A DNA stretch of 42,516 nucleotides. Origin: Poronia punctata. Taxonomy: Eukaryota > Ascomycota > Sordariomycetes > Xylariales > Xylariaceae. Location: the NCBI GenBank assembly GCA_022579005.1, contig MU401733.1, positions 1 through 42,516 of the forward strand, read 5' to 3'. The stretch's first letter is position 1. Every line of letters begins with the position of its first letter. Below the pieces are notes generated by a model, which worked only from the letters and a program-made list of their open reading frames with translations, searched no databases and was not told where the DNA came from. Below, piece by piece: positions 11,776 to 22,582 of the stretch. Made by a program: the position numbers and the translations under genes.

Positions 11776-12802
11776 TTTGCCTGCATATGACTTCGCGCTG
11801 GGATTTTTCTAATGTCGAGGATCAGCGCATTTTACTCAACAAGATATTTCGAGGTTGCATCTGATTGCACTATCTACTATCTAGTTTGATAATATGTATG
11901 TAAATTGTTGGTAGGTAGGTAGGGGGTACCTTCCCTACAAATCATGTGTTTAATGACACTTGCCTACCGGCTGGCTGGGCACGACAAGTTGGAACCTTGA
12001 GCAGAAGTTTTGGGTTCCATACAGGTAAATCTCCACACCCACCACCAGAAGTTAGAACAATGGTGCTGTAATCAATCCCAGATTGTACGAGTAGGGTAGG
12101 TACTGACCTATATTCAAACTTCTAACCTTAACTACATTTTGCCTTTGAAATTAGGTACTACACGTAATATGTGCTACAAAATATCGGCAGAGCTATCACG
12201 AGATCAATTTGCTTTGGTTGCACATACACGTAGGTCGAAGATATCTCCACCTACTGAGTATATCAGTATCAAGCCATCTTTTATCTCTAACGCTTTCCAC
12301 TCTACGTTATGTACCTTTGATTGATAGCGCCGTAGCCTCGGTCTCGGCAGAGAAGACTGAAAGCTACCGGCTCCCCAGCCAATAACTTGGGAATATATGT
12401 AATGCGCGTTCTCAGTAGTCAAACCCAGAGATACCCGGCAGCTTGAAGGCCAGAATATTATAGTTGGGTTGAAAATTTTGACGGGTTGACAATCCCTGCT
12501 AGATGATCTACAATACCATTTCCGCATTCAAAGGATTGAAGCGCTCTGAAGCTTCTCGACCGTCTGGCTTTTCAACACTCTAACCCACCACAGTACCAGT
12601 AGGAGTCCAGCCCTTAACGGCCAAGTCCGCTTTACGGCGAGTTGACCGCCACCGCCGCAACACAATAACGTTATTTATACCTTCATTTCATTCGATCTGC
12701 CCTTGGAATTGCATTGTACCAATTGGCCAATCAGCTCGCCTTCATATCCAATTACAGTAACTTACGATATCATACGTATCCCCCGACTTTTCTCATTTCA
12801 CG
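11776..12802. other. Divergent intergenic region between elp1 and the 12803 gene
   Basis: Roughly 1 kb holding the two divergent promoters. It contains GGTAGGTAGGTAGGGGGTAC near 11911-11930 and one TACGAGTA copy at 12086. No gene was recognised; the small open frames at 12139-12527 have no recognisable content. Confidence 0.6.
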
Positions 12803-13906
12803 ATGGACGTCGCCTATAAGCAGCATTCCAGCCACTCTCGGAGGAAGAATCGGTCGGCCACGAATTTGAACCACCTATCACTCGCTCCTCTCACCAACAG
12901 GATGCCGCTGACGGATGCCGAAGACCTGCCTGACGCCGTTGCCCCTCCGCTCCATCATAATTCTTCCTACCTCCAGGGCAAATCTGCTCCGGCAACTCCC
13001 CGACTCTTCCAGTCCCCCTCGCAAACCAGAGCCAACTCGCCGCGCCGACGCTCGTCGATTCCTGATGTGCAGAGTGCCACCGCGGCCTTGAGCAAAAGCA
13101 AGTCCACAACCCAGCTTCAGGCGCATAAGACGGGGCGCCGCGGCCAAGGCGGGTTCCCACCCCTCCCACGGCGGCGTCCTCATGATGACGATATCCGTGC
13201 GGATAGCGATTGGGTACTTCGAGCGGGCGCGTTGCTGTCTTCGGAAGCCCGCGAATCCAAAGGTCAGGCTTGGCTCGCGTCGAGAGCCAGTTCGACTAGT
13301 CTCACAGGCATGCGGGACGCAGATGAAGAGGCATACGAGCGGGAGCTTGCTCGGGAAAAGGAGCTCGCTAGCCGGCGGACTAGCCGACGTGGCAGTGCAA
13401 ATGGTTTCGAAGAGGATATTGTGTCGCCAGGGAGCCGGTTCGGGAGTCGTTCGCATAGTCGGGTGGGTAGTCGAAGTCGAATGAGGACGCCCTTAGAGCG
13501 CGTCAGTCAAGACGGCTATTTCAGCCAAGAACTGAGTGAAGAGAGCGCGATCGGGCCAGATTTCGTTGGGCTAGACGAGAAGCTGGAGGCAATCGAGGTT
13601 GATACGAGCCAGGCCGACGAGGCAACGATCCGGAGGCTGTTTGGAAGAAGGAGCGACGGCGTGGGAGCGTGGATGTGGTCTCTCTTCTCGGTCGAGGAGA
13701 ACGATGAAGATTCCGACACGGCGGAGGGTGAACTGACAGATGGCGAAACGGACGGTAGTCAGCTTCCCCGCAGCGCAAGCACCGTCGACTTTGAAGGGTT
13801 CTCAAGTCTAGCACACTCTCAGGTTCCGCCTCCAAAAGGCAAGGAAGGCACGGGCTGGCAAGACGCGGCATGGCTCTTAAACGTGGCGTCCAAGGTGCTG
13901 TTATGA
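12803..13906 (+). CDS. Ser/Arg-rich fungal protein of unknown function (DUF3984-like)
   Basis: Intronless frame of 367 residues from the ATG at 12803 to the TGA at 13904-13906. The N-terminus is MDVAYKQHSSHSRRKNRSAT followed by NLNHLSLAPLTNRMP, which I recognise as the start of a conserved ascomycete protein probably filed as DUF3984; the family name is from memory and not certain. Most of the protein looks disordered: Ser/Arg-rich (RRRSSIPDV; RFGSRSHSRVGSRSRMRTP near residues 213-233), with an acidic C-terminal third and a final short hydrophobic segment (WQDAAWLLNVASKVLL). A central conserved patch DDDIRADSDWVLRAGALLSSEARESKGQ is likely helical. No catalytic motif or membrane segment is seen. 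SR/RS-like serines suggest phosphorylation, which is inference. It is divergent from elp1; no functional link is implied. Confidence 0.85.
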   Translation: MDVAYKQHSSHSRRKNRSATNLNHLSLAPLTNRMPLTDAEDLPDAVAPPLHHNSSYLQGKSAPATPRLFQSPSQTRANSPRRRSSIPDVQSATAALSKSKSTTQLQAHKTGRRGQGGFPPLPRRRPHDDDIRADSDWVLRAGALLSSEARESKGQAWLASRASSTSLTGMRDADEEAYERELAREKELASRRTSRRGSANGFEEDIVSPGSRFGSRSHSRVGSRSRMRTPLERVSQDGYFSQELSEESAIGPDFVGLDEKLEAIEVDTSQADEATIRRLFGRRSDGVGAWMWSLFSVEENDEDSDTAEGELTDGETDGSQLPRSASTVDFEGFSSLAHSQVPPPKGKEGTGWQDAAWLLNVASKVLL

Positions 13907-16900
13907 AAGGCTAAAGCGAGGAGGTACCCTTGGTCTGTTCCACAGAGCCTGAGGACAACAAATATACTACCAGAAACGGTGAAGCTGGGGTAATAGCGTT
14001 TGGGCTTACAGGTGTTATCAGTTTAGAGAACCTACCTAAGCCAGGCGACATAATGAGCGGTGTTGAATGGCGGTGACAGGGAGAAAATCGGTCTGCTTCA
14101 TGGGAACATTAATGACCAAAATAACGAGCATCAAGCTTTTATCTACATTATGTACATATGTGGCTTGTTTGTATATGTATATACAAAATACCTGGGATAT
14201 CTTTGAGTTATATTTGAATTATATTTAACCTTTTTGCCACAACGGAGGGTGCCGGCATATAGGCCGACGACAGGACTCTATAAGTGCACATATTCATGCT
14301 GATGAAAACCTATCATCGCACACATTAGTAGACATTACACGTACATAGGTACAGGGCGTACGTTGCCCCAAGCCTCACAGATCGAGCGGCAACTGGTCAA
14401 AATAGCAACAGGACATGAGGCTGTAGCTTCAGGTCATGACATGTTCTAGATAGGCACGTTTTGCTCACCTAGTATTATAGTCCTTCTGGCCCTCTTATTT
14501 GCCATGTATTATTAATAAGGCAATTTTACTTGGGGTCCGGGACATGCAAGTCGCGTATAGATACCTACACCTAACCTACCTGCTAGTCGGGACGGTGCAT
14601 GTAGGTCCACCTTATCGAAAGCTCGAGACCTTTTTTTTTGCAGTTGTAGGTGGGGGAGGAAGAATTATTTTGGCGCGGGTGAAAAATGCAGCTTATAATG
14701 TCAAAACAGGTTTTTTTTATTTTTTCTTTGCAAGCCATTCCCCATTTCCTAGTTCTAGACCGCTTTCTTTTTGCGAGTGCAAGTCGTAGCGAGGGTTTTT
14801 CCCCGACGGAGATATGTTTTTATATATGTATATGTCTTTTGCGGTTATTTGTGTCTCATCTCTTGGTTTTACACAGATAGCAGCTTGGCCTTGGCGCACT
14901 GGCACTCGTTTCAGCCTTCCTCCTTTCTTCTGTCGCGTGGACTTTCTCTTGTCATATGGGTGTAGGTTAGGTATTACGTGGCTGCGGTCTAGGTTGCTTG
15001 CGCTAGATTAGGCGAAGCTGAAGATACTGTTTGTCTCGATTGAGACATTTTATTTGATGGGTAGGAAGCCAATTCTACCGATGATAAATCCGTGAGAAAT
15101 GGTGTACAGGTAAACTAAAATCCGCCCCGGAGATGACCAGACAGATAGATAATCACCCATGCCCGCGTTACAATGATCAACACCGAAAGTGCCGATAGCC
15201 GAAGCCAGGCAGCCCAGGCCACTTGTAGGACTGAGTCTACCTATGTGATTACCTAGATGATCAGGCTTTAGCTGTATCTACCAAAGATCTACTCGTACCC
15301 AAATAAAGAGATAGGGGCAGGGTTTCTAGATAGGCTTATGTAAGTACCTAACGTTAGGTAACCGTCTGTCTGGCTGCCAACCGAAAGAGCTCATATGTAT
15401 TCATAACAGCCGGAAATACTCAAACTCAGTCTAACCTAAAACACAAGTAAGTCTACACATACATCTGTAATTGCTGCAGATAAGTTACTTTGGATGGTTT
15501 CAAGCGGGCTACCTCGGGCTTATACTCGTATGGGCCCCCGCATCCATCTACCTAGCTCAAATGTAGGCATCTCCCTGAAGGTAGGTAGGCAAACGTTAAT
15601 TCCTCCCCCGGCTATATCGTATGACGTAGGTCAGCCTTCTTTTCGCTTTATTTTGTCTTACTACCCCGCATCGAACAGGGAAAAAAATGTTGTCCTTATA
15701 TTCCTCAGCCCTTCTAGTTGTATTATATAGAGATATAACCTAGCTGTTACCTACGAGAAGCAAACCCAGGACGATAGGAGCGTGATAGTTGTGTGTTCGG
15801 ATTCTGCAAAAACGCGAAGCGAAAGACCACGAGGTTTCCGCACTCCGGCTCATCTTAAAATTTTCAGTCCCATGAGGTAGGTCCCTGCATTCCGCTCCGT
15901 GGAGTGGGTGGAATAATTGTGCCCAGACCTACCAAGAGCATAGTCGTAGGCACCATCCGAGAGTGATTGGCCAGTTGATCAAAGAAGGGATGGCATCGCT
16001 AGTCCTCCATATGTCTGTGTAACTTGAACCAAGCAAGTTGAACCTATCTAGTTGTCCGATGGGGAGATCTCGACTCTGGCTGTCAGGTTGCCTAGAACAC
16101 TTTTAAAGGATCGCCTTACCTTAACTACGTATTCAGCTGCCAATGTCGGTAATTCTGGCCGACGGATTTCCTGCAGTAACAATCCGGGTCCGTTGTATAT
16201 TCTGGAAGGGGATTGTCTTAAGTGTTGCAGAGTCCATGATTCATTTACGAGAGCCGTCACACAAGCCCAAGCGTAAGCCATATAAGCCAAGGATTTAAAC
16301 AAGTAATGAAAGCTTCTAGAACTGTGCAAGGATCAGGTTTTAAACCATAGCTTATTAATGTATTCTCCAATGTGTACTTTAGCTGGACAGCATGGTAATT
16401 GAAAATAAAGAACCGGAATAATAATAAACCCATCTTCGTGGAACAGTGACAATGTACATGCAGATGTAAATGTATAGGAGGGGTTTGGAGGGGTACTTTC
16501 CAGAGGGGTACGGCGGGGTTTCTACAACCAGTCATCTTCACCAATGCAATCCTCAGACCACCCCTCCATAGCCGATAGATTGCTAGGTTGGAGTAGATAG
16601 AGACATATACTACCTTATCCTTAAGCAACCGGTGTGTTATTCACTAGGCAAATGCACTATAAAGAAATTCAATCATTTACTACCACATTCATAGTCTGTA
16701 AGCAACATGATGTTTGCTTTGACGTTCCGAGTCCTGTGTAACTGTTGTTGACCATGGACCATTTGTCCTGTTGGCCTTTACCACAACTATGTACTACTCC
16801 CCAAGATAATGCAAAGATGGCCTCATTAAAGCTCCTCGTGACAGAAGCTCGTGATTATGACAAAACCCTGCATCGGCCTAAGAGAATCCATCAAGACCCA

Positions 16901-18742
16901 TTCACGCCATTGTCTGGCCTAGATAGGCTACAATGTTTCCCCGTGTTTCATCTTGCAGATCTACCTAACCTAGACTCTGCTGATCTTTGTTAGCCACGGG
17001 CTATTAGAGCAGATAGGAAGGCCACGTCATGCTCATGAAACATGGGAGACGTTTTGATAATATCTGCCTTCCTACATTGTTGAGGTAGACCATTTGTCTG
17101 CTGCGGAAACCTAGGCCCTTAGGTTAAATATTTAGTCTGGCGCAAAAGACATGGACAAATAGCTCAGGTCGGTAAAAAGAGCCCCAACTGGAATTGGGGC
17201 CACTGACGTAGTTGTGCCGCTTAGAGGTTGCACACATTGTATCTGGGACATTAGAGCTAGCTAGTACCGAGTCAACTTTTGCTCAGTCTTCAGTTTAACC
17301 AGATACTGACCTTTATTCAAGTTGTCGCTTGCAGTAGGAGGTATTTAAGCGTTTCAGACAGACACAGAAGCACGCTTAACAGGTTCTTATATGCACCACA
17401 TAACGGGATGTAAAGCGTGTGCGCTCATCTAATATGTAGAGGTGACAAAGAAAAGGTACCCGAGGGTATGATGCAATTTCTGGGACCCTGATTTCTAAAG
17501 TTGCTATTAAAGATATCACATATCACAGGTATACAATACCACTTGGTAATGATACTCGACTAATCTAGTATTACTGTATGACTGTAGCTATGTATCTATA
17601 CGCAGACTAGAGTTTTTAATAAGGAGGCCATTGCCTATTACTCATGACAATGACCCATGCAGTCTAGAGAATAGTCTAGAGAATCGGGACACAACCGTGG
17701 GACCTATTGTCGGATCTGTTGCCCATCTTTCACCCCTCCTGTCCCCAAAGTCCCAAGGTAACTCCACCAGCCTACCTCATGTGCCTCTTGTTTGTCCTTC
17801 TGTGCACTAATAACTATTCAGATTACGGTGCTTCCTCTCCGAACAGCCCGCAATCTTAGTATCAAACGCGTACAGGTAATTTTGAGCCTTGGTCTGATTT
17901 GGCGCGCTTGACTGGCCAGAAAACACTGTGCTTGCTGCTGCTGCTCTACTATTGCCCACATTGGGCCTGCCTGAACCATCATCATCACCCTCGTCAGCCC
18001 TCTAGTAGTGCCTTTCCCTTTTTAAGCTCCTTCTTTCTTTATCCCTCTCCTTCCAGGGCAGGGCCCAAAAACAGGAGAGGGACAAGGTACCTGACCTAGG
18101 TACTCTGGTTGGATGTTGCTTACTTGCCGGTAGCGGATTTTCGATACCTGTGTTTCCGAAACATTCACTCACCCACCTGCACCTGCTCTATCAATGACTT
18201 GATACCATTGACCACTTTACTGCTGCTCGGTGCTCATCACTCATACATTCAAAATCCACCAGTATTTCTTGCTTTGCTATTATACCCGCCCCTCTCATCC
18301 TACTCCTACCTTTATCATTGCGACCTTGTGATGCTACATTCCGCCCTTTCACAAATATATTAGCGTCTGGGTACCTAAATCCAACAAACCCCGCCCTTGT
18401 TAGTATTAATTAGGCGCCTTCAATCATTGCCATTTACAGCAAAGCCTGGCTAGTAAAACAAAAGTGCCATCAACAATTTTGACACAGCTACCCATGCGAC
18501 CACTGACTTCTTGACTCTCACATCATACGTAGCCCATCTTAAGGACCACCTTCAACTTTCGCCTTGCTGTATCTAGCTGTCTTTCTCCTGCAACCCGTCG
18601 GTAGGGCCTCTACCCCACGCGTGCCCCTGCTTGAGTTGAGCCTCGCGCACATTTTTTTCCTGGACCAAATTTGTCTTTGGGCTACCGACTCTAACGTATT
18701 GCGCTAGCGCTTGCTCTCCTAGACCCGGGGAAAAAAGAAATC
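13907..18742. other. 4.8 kb region without a recognised gene
   Basis: The longest gene-poor stretch outside the AT-rich block. It contains many stop codons in all frames, TAGGTA/ACCTAC motifs, two TACTCGTA copies (15290, 15523), poly-T runs (14630-14640, 14710-14726) and, at its right end (about 17900-18740), a pyrimidine-rich zone that is probably the promoter and 5' leader of ypd1. Open frames are all under 125 codons and none resembles a known protein. A noncoding RNA cannot be excluded. Confidence 0.55.
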
Positions 18743-19439
18743 ATGTCTAGCAATCAGGTATGTGCAGGCAAATACACGAATTAATATATTCATATATCCT
18801 GCGATATTTTATCTGAAAGCGCCAAGTCTTACTGACATACATCATCATGACAGCACAATGACGGCCATGATGAGCCCGCACTTGATCTTGGTGACGCCAT
18901 CGACACGATCACATTCAGCCAAATCCTAGAAATGGATGATAGTGAAGAAGATCGCGAATTCAGCAAATCTATCGTTTATGGCTTCTTCGAGCAGGCCGAG
19001 GAGACGTTTGATAGCATGGATGCAGCCCTGTAAGCCACTGGTTCTCATGACTGTCGACAATCTTGTCGTTATATCTCACGTATTCCCCTTGTGGCCTCCT
19101 CAAGGCCTCCCCTTGACCTATAATTGGTCTTCTTATACCACTTTGAAGGTACGGCAGAAGACTAACCTATCTTACCTGCCTAGAGCACGGCGCGACTTGA
19201 ATGAGCTTTACAGTTTGGGTCATTTTCTGAAAGGTTCAGCGGCAACGGTTGGTTTGACGAAAGTTAAAGACTCTTGTGAGAAGATACAACGGTACGGAAA
19301 ACGGGAGAACGTGGACGGCACCCCTCAGCCGGATACGGAACTCTGCCTCTCGCGCATTAAGGGCACCCTTGTCACGGTGAAGAGCGAATATGCCGAGGCG
19401 GAGAAGGTTTTGAAAAAGTTTTTCCATGATACCACTTAA
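18743..19439 (+). CDS. ypd1: Histidine phosphotransfer protein Ypd1 (HPt)
   Basis: Phosphorelay intermediate that carries phosphate from hybrid histidine kinases to the response regulators Ssk1 and Skn7 in osmotic and oxidative stress signalling; acts in cytoplasm and nucleus. Coding join 18743..18757, 18854..19029, 19184..19439, 447 bp, 148 residues. The first exon codes only five residues (MSSNQ) and is followed by a 96 bp intron with TACTGACAT branch-like sequence and GACAG acceptor; the second intron (154 bp) has ACTAACC and a CCTAG acceptor. The HPt signature GHFLKGSAATVGL places the phosphoaccepting histidine at residue 77; flanking helices FSQILEMDDSEEDREFSKSI and YGFFEQAEETFDSMDAAL match the family. 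Downstream, the long C-terminal helix (YAEAEKVLKKFF) ends the protein as expected. Length fits fungal Ypd1. It is usually a single-copy gene in fungi and the common hub of many kinases. Confidence 0.96.
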
Positions 19440-20665
19440 TAGACCGGCATCGATGACCGGGGCCTTGGCCACCGCCAGCCCTAAGCGTTGCGCCACGATA
19501 CCCATATTCCCTGGCCCCATGCTATGCCTTGGACTTCGAGGCCGTGAGGCTTCCCGAACATCATGAGAAACGACGGCTGTTCGGGCCTGGTCACATGTAA
19601 ACGGCTATCCTCTCGGCCCGGCTTCGGATTGTCCGGTATTCTTTTGAAATACCACTTCCGGGTGTGCCCAACACCGGTCTCTCTTTGTCTTCTTTATCAA
19701 ATAGAGCTTGTTTTTGTCGCTGCAACGCATCTTGCCCGAAGTACATGGCGGTATTGCAGACATGCAGTGCAGTTCTTGTGGAGTTCTACGACAAATTGGA
19801 AATAGTTTTGGGTTCTGCCAGGTTAACATATGGTTCTGAGACTGGACGACCGTTGACACGCACTCTTTTAATGCAATGTCGAGCGTTTTCTCTTTGCCCA
19901 AACCCCTTTGTCCATCACAACTGCACTTTCATGTCTAGGAAGGTTTGTGCTTCAAAGTCCACTCCCACTCCGTTGGTTGTACTTTTATCTTTGCATAACC
20001 TATGACGTCGTCTGCAGACTCCGCTGCCCAACCCGGCTTCCATTACACAAACTCGTGCACCCCTATGTCTGTCGACAGGGCAAGGGGCTTGGAGGTATAT
20101 ATTAATAGAAGTCCTGGAAGACCTTGGAGTCTTTTGGCTCCCAATAATCGAGGTCTGTAGCTTGAGTCTGGTGTAGAGGCCATGAAAATTACAGCTCTAC
20201 ATGCTGTAGAAGCTCTCGTCCTTGTCTGTTGAGCTGTACGGATTTTGCTAGTATTTGATGCCCAAATAAGAGTGTCACCTTTTATGCCTAGGTTAGGGGA
20301 AATATGCGTCAGATGTCTAGCAATGCCCGGAAAATATATTTCTTCATCTATCACCAATGGTAAGAGGTAATTACAGTTATGTATTGTATGCCTGTAACCT
20401 ACGAGTAGTAGGTACATGTACAATGCCTGCTTAATAATACGACCTGTCAATATTCAAACTCCAATAGCGGAGCCTTTTGACTTTTTGCCGAGTAGGGACG
20501 AACTGGTCCTACGCGTGCCTAATGTTGTACACACAATACGAGTACACATACCTACCTTAACCTACTCTGATCGTACATCCAATCGATGCAGAGAAATTGG
20601 CGCTCGTGGCAAACGTATGGGAACACCAACCGGATAATTCATTCTGTATCATCCAATGCCGACAA

Positions 20666-20690
20666 CCTAACCTAACCTAACCTAACCTAG
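20666..20690. repeat. (CCTAA)n pentamer repeat
   Basis: Four CCTAA units plus one CCTAG. The unit is five bases, one short of the usual fungal telomere unit CCCTAA. It fits the general abundance of CCTA/TAGG motifs in this window's intergenic DNA. Confidence 0.9.
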
Positions 20691-20855
20691 CAGGCTTCAT
20701 ATCAAGCACCTACCTATTAACTGTTACGCGGCTTGTGTATATTACATTTCCTGCCGATATCATTATACGCCGGGCCGTTCTCGGAATTACCTACTTACCT
20801 ACCTACCTTACCTACCGCGCCGGAAAGTCTTCATATCATTGTACAAAACTACCTA

Positions 20856-20880
20856 CCTTACCTTACCTTACCTTACCTTA
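20856..20880. repeat. (CCTTA)n pentamer repeat before a start codon
   Basis: Five perfect CCTTA units ending six bases before the ATG at 20887. In the reading frame of the next gene it would code an unlikely Thr/Leu/Pro/Tyr repeat, which is one reason to place the start at 20887 and treat this as 5' leader. Confidence 0.9.
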
Positions 20881-20886
20881 CATAAA

Positions 20887-21762
20887 ATGCCACCACGGCC
20901 ATCGCCCACGCACTTCCTGTGCATACCGCTCATAACGACTACATCCCGGCCCCAACTCGGCAGCAGTCTATCTTCTTTCAAAGCAGATGCGACGACGAAT
21001 TTCGCGGTCCCCGAAAAAGCGATCAGGCCCTTGGGGACTCTACATCTGACGCTGGGGGTTATGAATTTGAAAGATGAGAAGCTAGAGAGAGCTGTGGATT
21101 TGCTCAAGAGTGTTGTGCCGAGACGGATTCTTGCCGAGGTTGTGAATCTAGGACTAGGACGAGGACGAGGACTAGGACTAGGTGAAGAAGAAGAAGAAGA
21201 AGAAGAGAAAGAACGACCGCCGTTATCGATTACGTTGAAAGGACTGAAATGTATGCATTCATCTCCGGCGAAAGCATCTGTACTTTACGCCTCGCCCGTT
21301 GATAGTGATATGGAAGGAGGAGGAGGAGGAGGAGGAGGAGGAGGAGGAGGAGGAGGAGGAGGAGGAGGAGGAGGAGGAGGAGGAGGAGGAGGAGGAGGAG
21401 GAGGAGGAGGTACAGATAAGCTGATGGGGTTTTGTGAGGTGTTGAGAAAGATGTTTAGGGACGAGGGGTTTATGGATGACGGTGATGATGATGATAGACC
21501 GCTTTTGTTACATGCTACTATTATGAATACTATCTATGTCAAGGACAACAATAGAAGAGGTGGAAGGGGAAGGGGAAGGGGAAGGAGGGAGAGGTTGACT
21601 GTTGATGCGAGAGAGATTATTGAGAAATATGGTGATGATTATGTTTGGATGGAAGATGTTCCTGTTGAGAAAGTGGCTATTTGTAGGATGGGCGCGAAGA
21701 TGGTGGAGGATGGGGATGATCAGGCTTATGAGGTTGAGGCTGAGATTGATGTTGTTGTTTGA
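20887..21762 (+). CDS. AKAP7/ASCC1-like 2H phosphoesterase (2',5' RNA ligase-like fold)
   Basis: Member of the two-histidine phosphoesterase superfamily, AKAP7 NLS-domain branch; substrate in fungi unknown, possibly cyclic or 2',5'-linked RNA ends. Intronless, 291 residues from the ATG at 20887, which sits after AAA and just past a CCTTA repeat; an in-frame ATG at 20839 lies before the repeat and is less likely. The strand opens with PTHFLCIPL, then the first catalytic motif HLTL (His53, Thr55) and the second HATI (His209, Thr211). Three low-complexity inserts interrupt the fold: a Gly/Leu/Arg then poly-Glu segment after VVNLGLG, a 32-Gly tract (21316-21411) between the motifs, and an RG-rich segment after IYVKDNN. 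The C-terminus (VEKVAICRMGAKM) is typical of the family. Both HxT motifs are intact, so it may be active despite the inserts. Confidence 0.87.
   Translation: MPPRPSPTHFLCIPLITTTSRPQLGSSLSSFKADATTNFAVPEKAIRPLGTLHLTLGVMNLKDEKLERAVDLLKSVVPRRILAEVVNLGLGRGRGLGLGEEEEEEEEKERPPLSITLKGLKCMHSSPAKASVLYASPVDSDMEGGGGGGGGGGGGGGGGGGGGGGGGGGGGGGGGTDKLMGFCEVLRKMFRDEGFMDDGDDDDRPLLLHATIMNTIYVKDNNRRGGRGRGRGRRERLTVDAREIIEKYGDDYVWMEDVPVEKVAICRMGAKMVEDGDDQAYEVEAEIDVVV
21316..21411 (+). repeat. In-frame (GGA)31-GGT tract coding 32 glycines
   Basis: Thirty-one consecutive GGA codons followed by GGT within the 2H phosphoesterase gene. The near-perfect codon uniformity indicates recent replication slippage instead of an old, selected protein repeat. 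Assembly collapse or expansion is possible at such a tract. Confidence 0.96.
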
Positions 21763-22582
21763 AATGTGATTTGTCTTTGGATGGGTGAGATAAAAGGGGG
21801 GAGGGTGAGTGGTGCAGGTATGATAGGCAAGAGGATGTATGAGTATGTTATCGGTAGGACGTTAGGAGTTACTGTTCTCTTCTTGCTATTTCAAGCGATT
21901 AAGCTGTATACCTGTAATAGCTGTAATTGTAATATAAATAAAGATATAATCTTAAGGCAGACAGTTGTCTATTACGAGTATGCTCTTTGATCATGGCAGG
22001 ATTTAAATGTTTGCATGTAAGTCGTTCGGAGACCTACTTGTATGTTTTGGCACCTTGGGTACCGGCCGGTACTTAAGTAGGTACATTATGTACTTTGGTT
22101 GTTACGGAAAGTACATAGGTACATGTACGAGTGTGATTAGGGGGTTGAACAGCGGCATTGCCGCCTACGGCAAGCTTCCAGCAGCAGCTAAGCTTACCCG
22201 GTTTACAGGGAGGCAGCTCAACGCCGATTGGTTCCCAATCCCCAACGGAGACTGCCTTGCATCGCCTGATGTGGGTACTTATCGGGCAAGAAAGAGGTTA
22301 TGCTCACCTCTACTGCCTGGCATAACAAGCCGGAGGTGCCGTACGAGTACATTCAGCATCCCGAGAAGACGTTGGATCTAGCAATCCGATCACATATACA
22401 TACATACTTCTACATGATGTTTTGAGATAAAATATACATAGGAAGGAGCGAAGAGTCATGCATAGAAACCCTGCAATAATACATCCACCATCATCTATCC
22501 CGCTTTATGCCCATGCCCGTGGCCTCCTCGTAAAACGACAACAATATATAAACTACGAGTACAGCAGTTAAGCGTCGAAACA
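21763..22582. other. Intergenic region between two plus-strand genes
   Basis: About 820 bp, containing the 3' end of the phosphoesterase transcript and the promoter of the coiled-coil gene. Three TACGAGTA copies (21973, 22342, 22554) lie here, the last only 22 bp before the next start codon. A 124-codon open frame at 22007-22381 has no recognisable content and is not called. Confidence 0.6.

Larger units (their letters stand above)
19440..20886. other. Intergenic region between ypd1 and the 2H phosphoesterase gene
   Basis: About 1.4 kb, left part probably ypd1 3' untranslated sequence. It holds a CCTAA pentamer repeat (20666-20690), a CCTTA pentamer repeat directly before the next start codon, and two TACGAGTA copies (20400, 20537). 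Open frames in 19563-20450 have no recognisable content. Confidence 0.6.

Noticed and set aside
12878..13456. 192-codon minus-strand open frame opposite the 12803 gene
   Set aside because: Antisense shadow; the plus-strand frame has a conserved start and better protein character.
20666..20690. Interstitial telomere repeat
   Set aside because: The unit is CCTAA, not CCCTAA, there are only five units, and similar CCTA motifs are scattered through all intergenic DNA of the window.
22007..22381. 124-codon plus-strand open frame
   Set aside because: No recognisable content and it contains intergenic-type motifs (TAGGTACAT, TACGAGTA).
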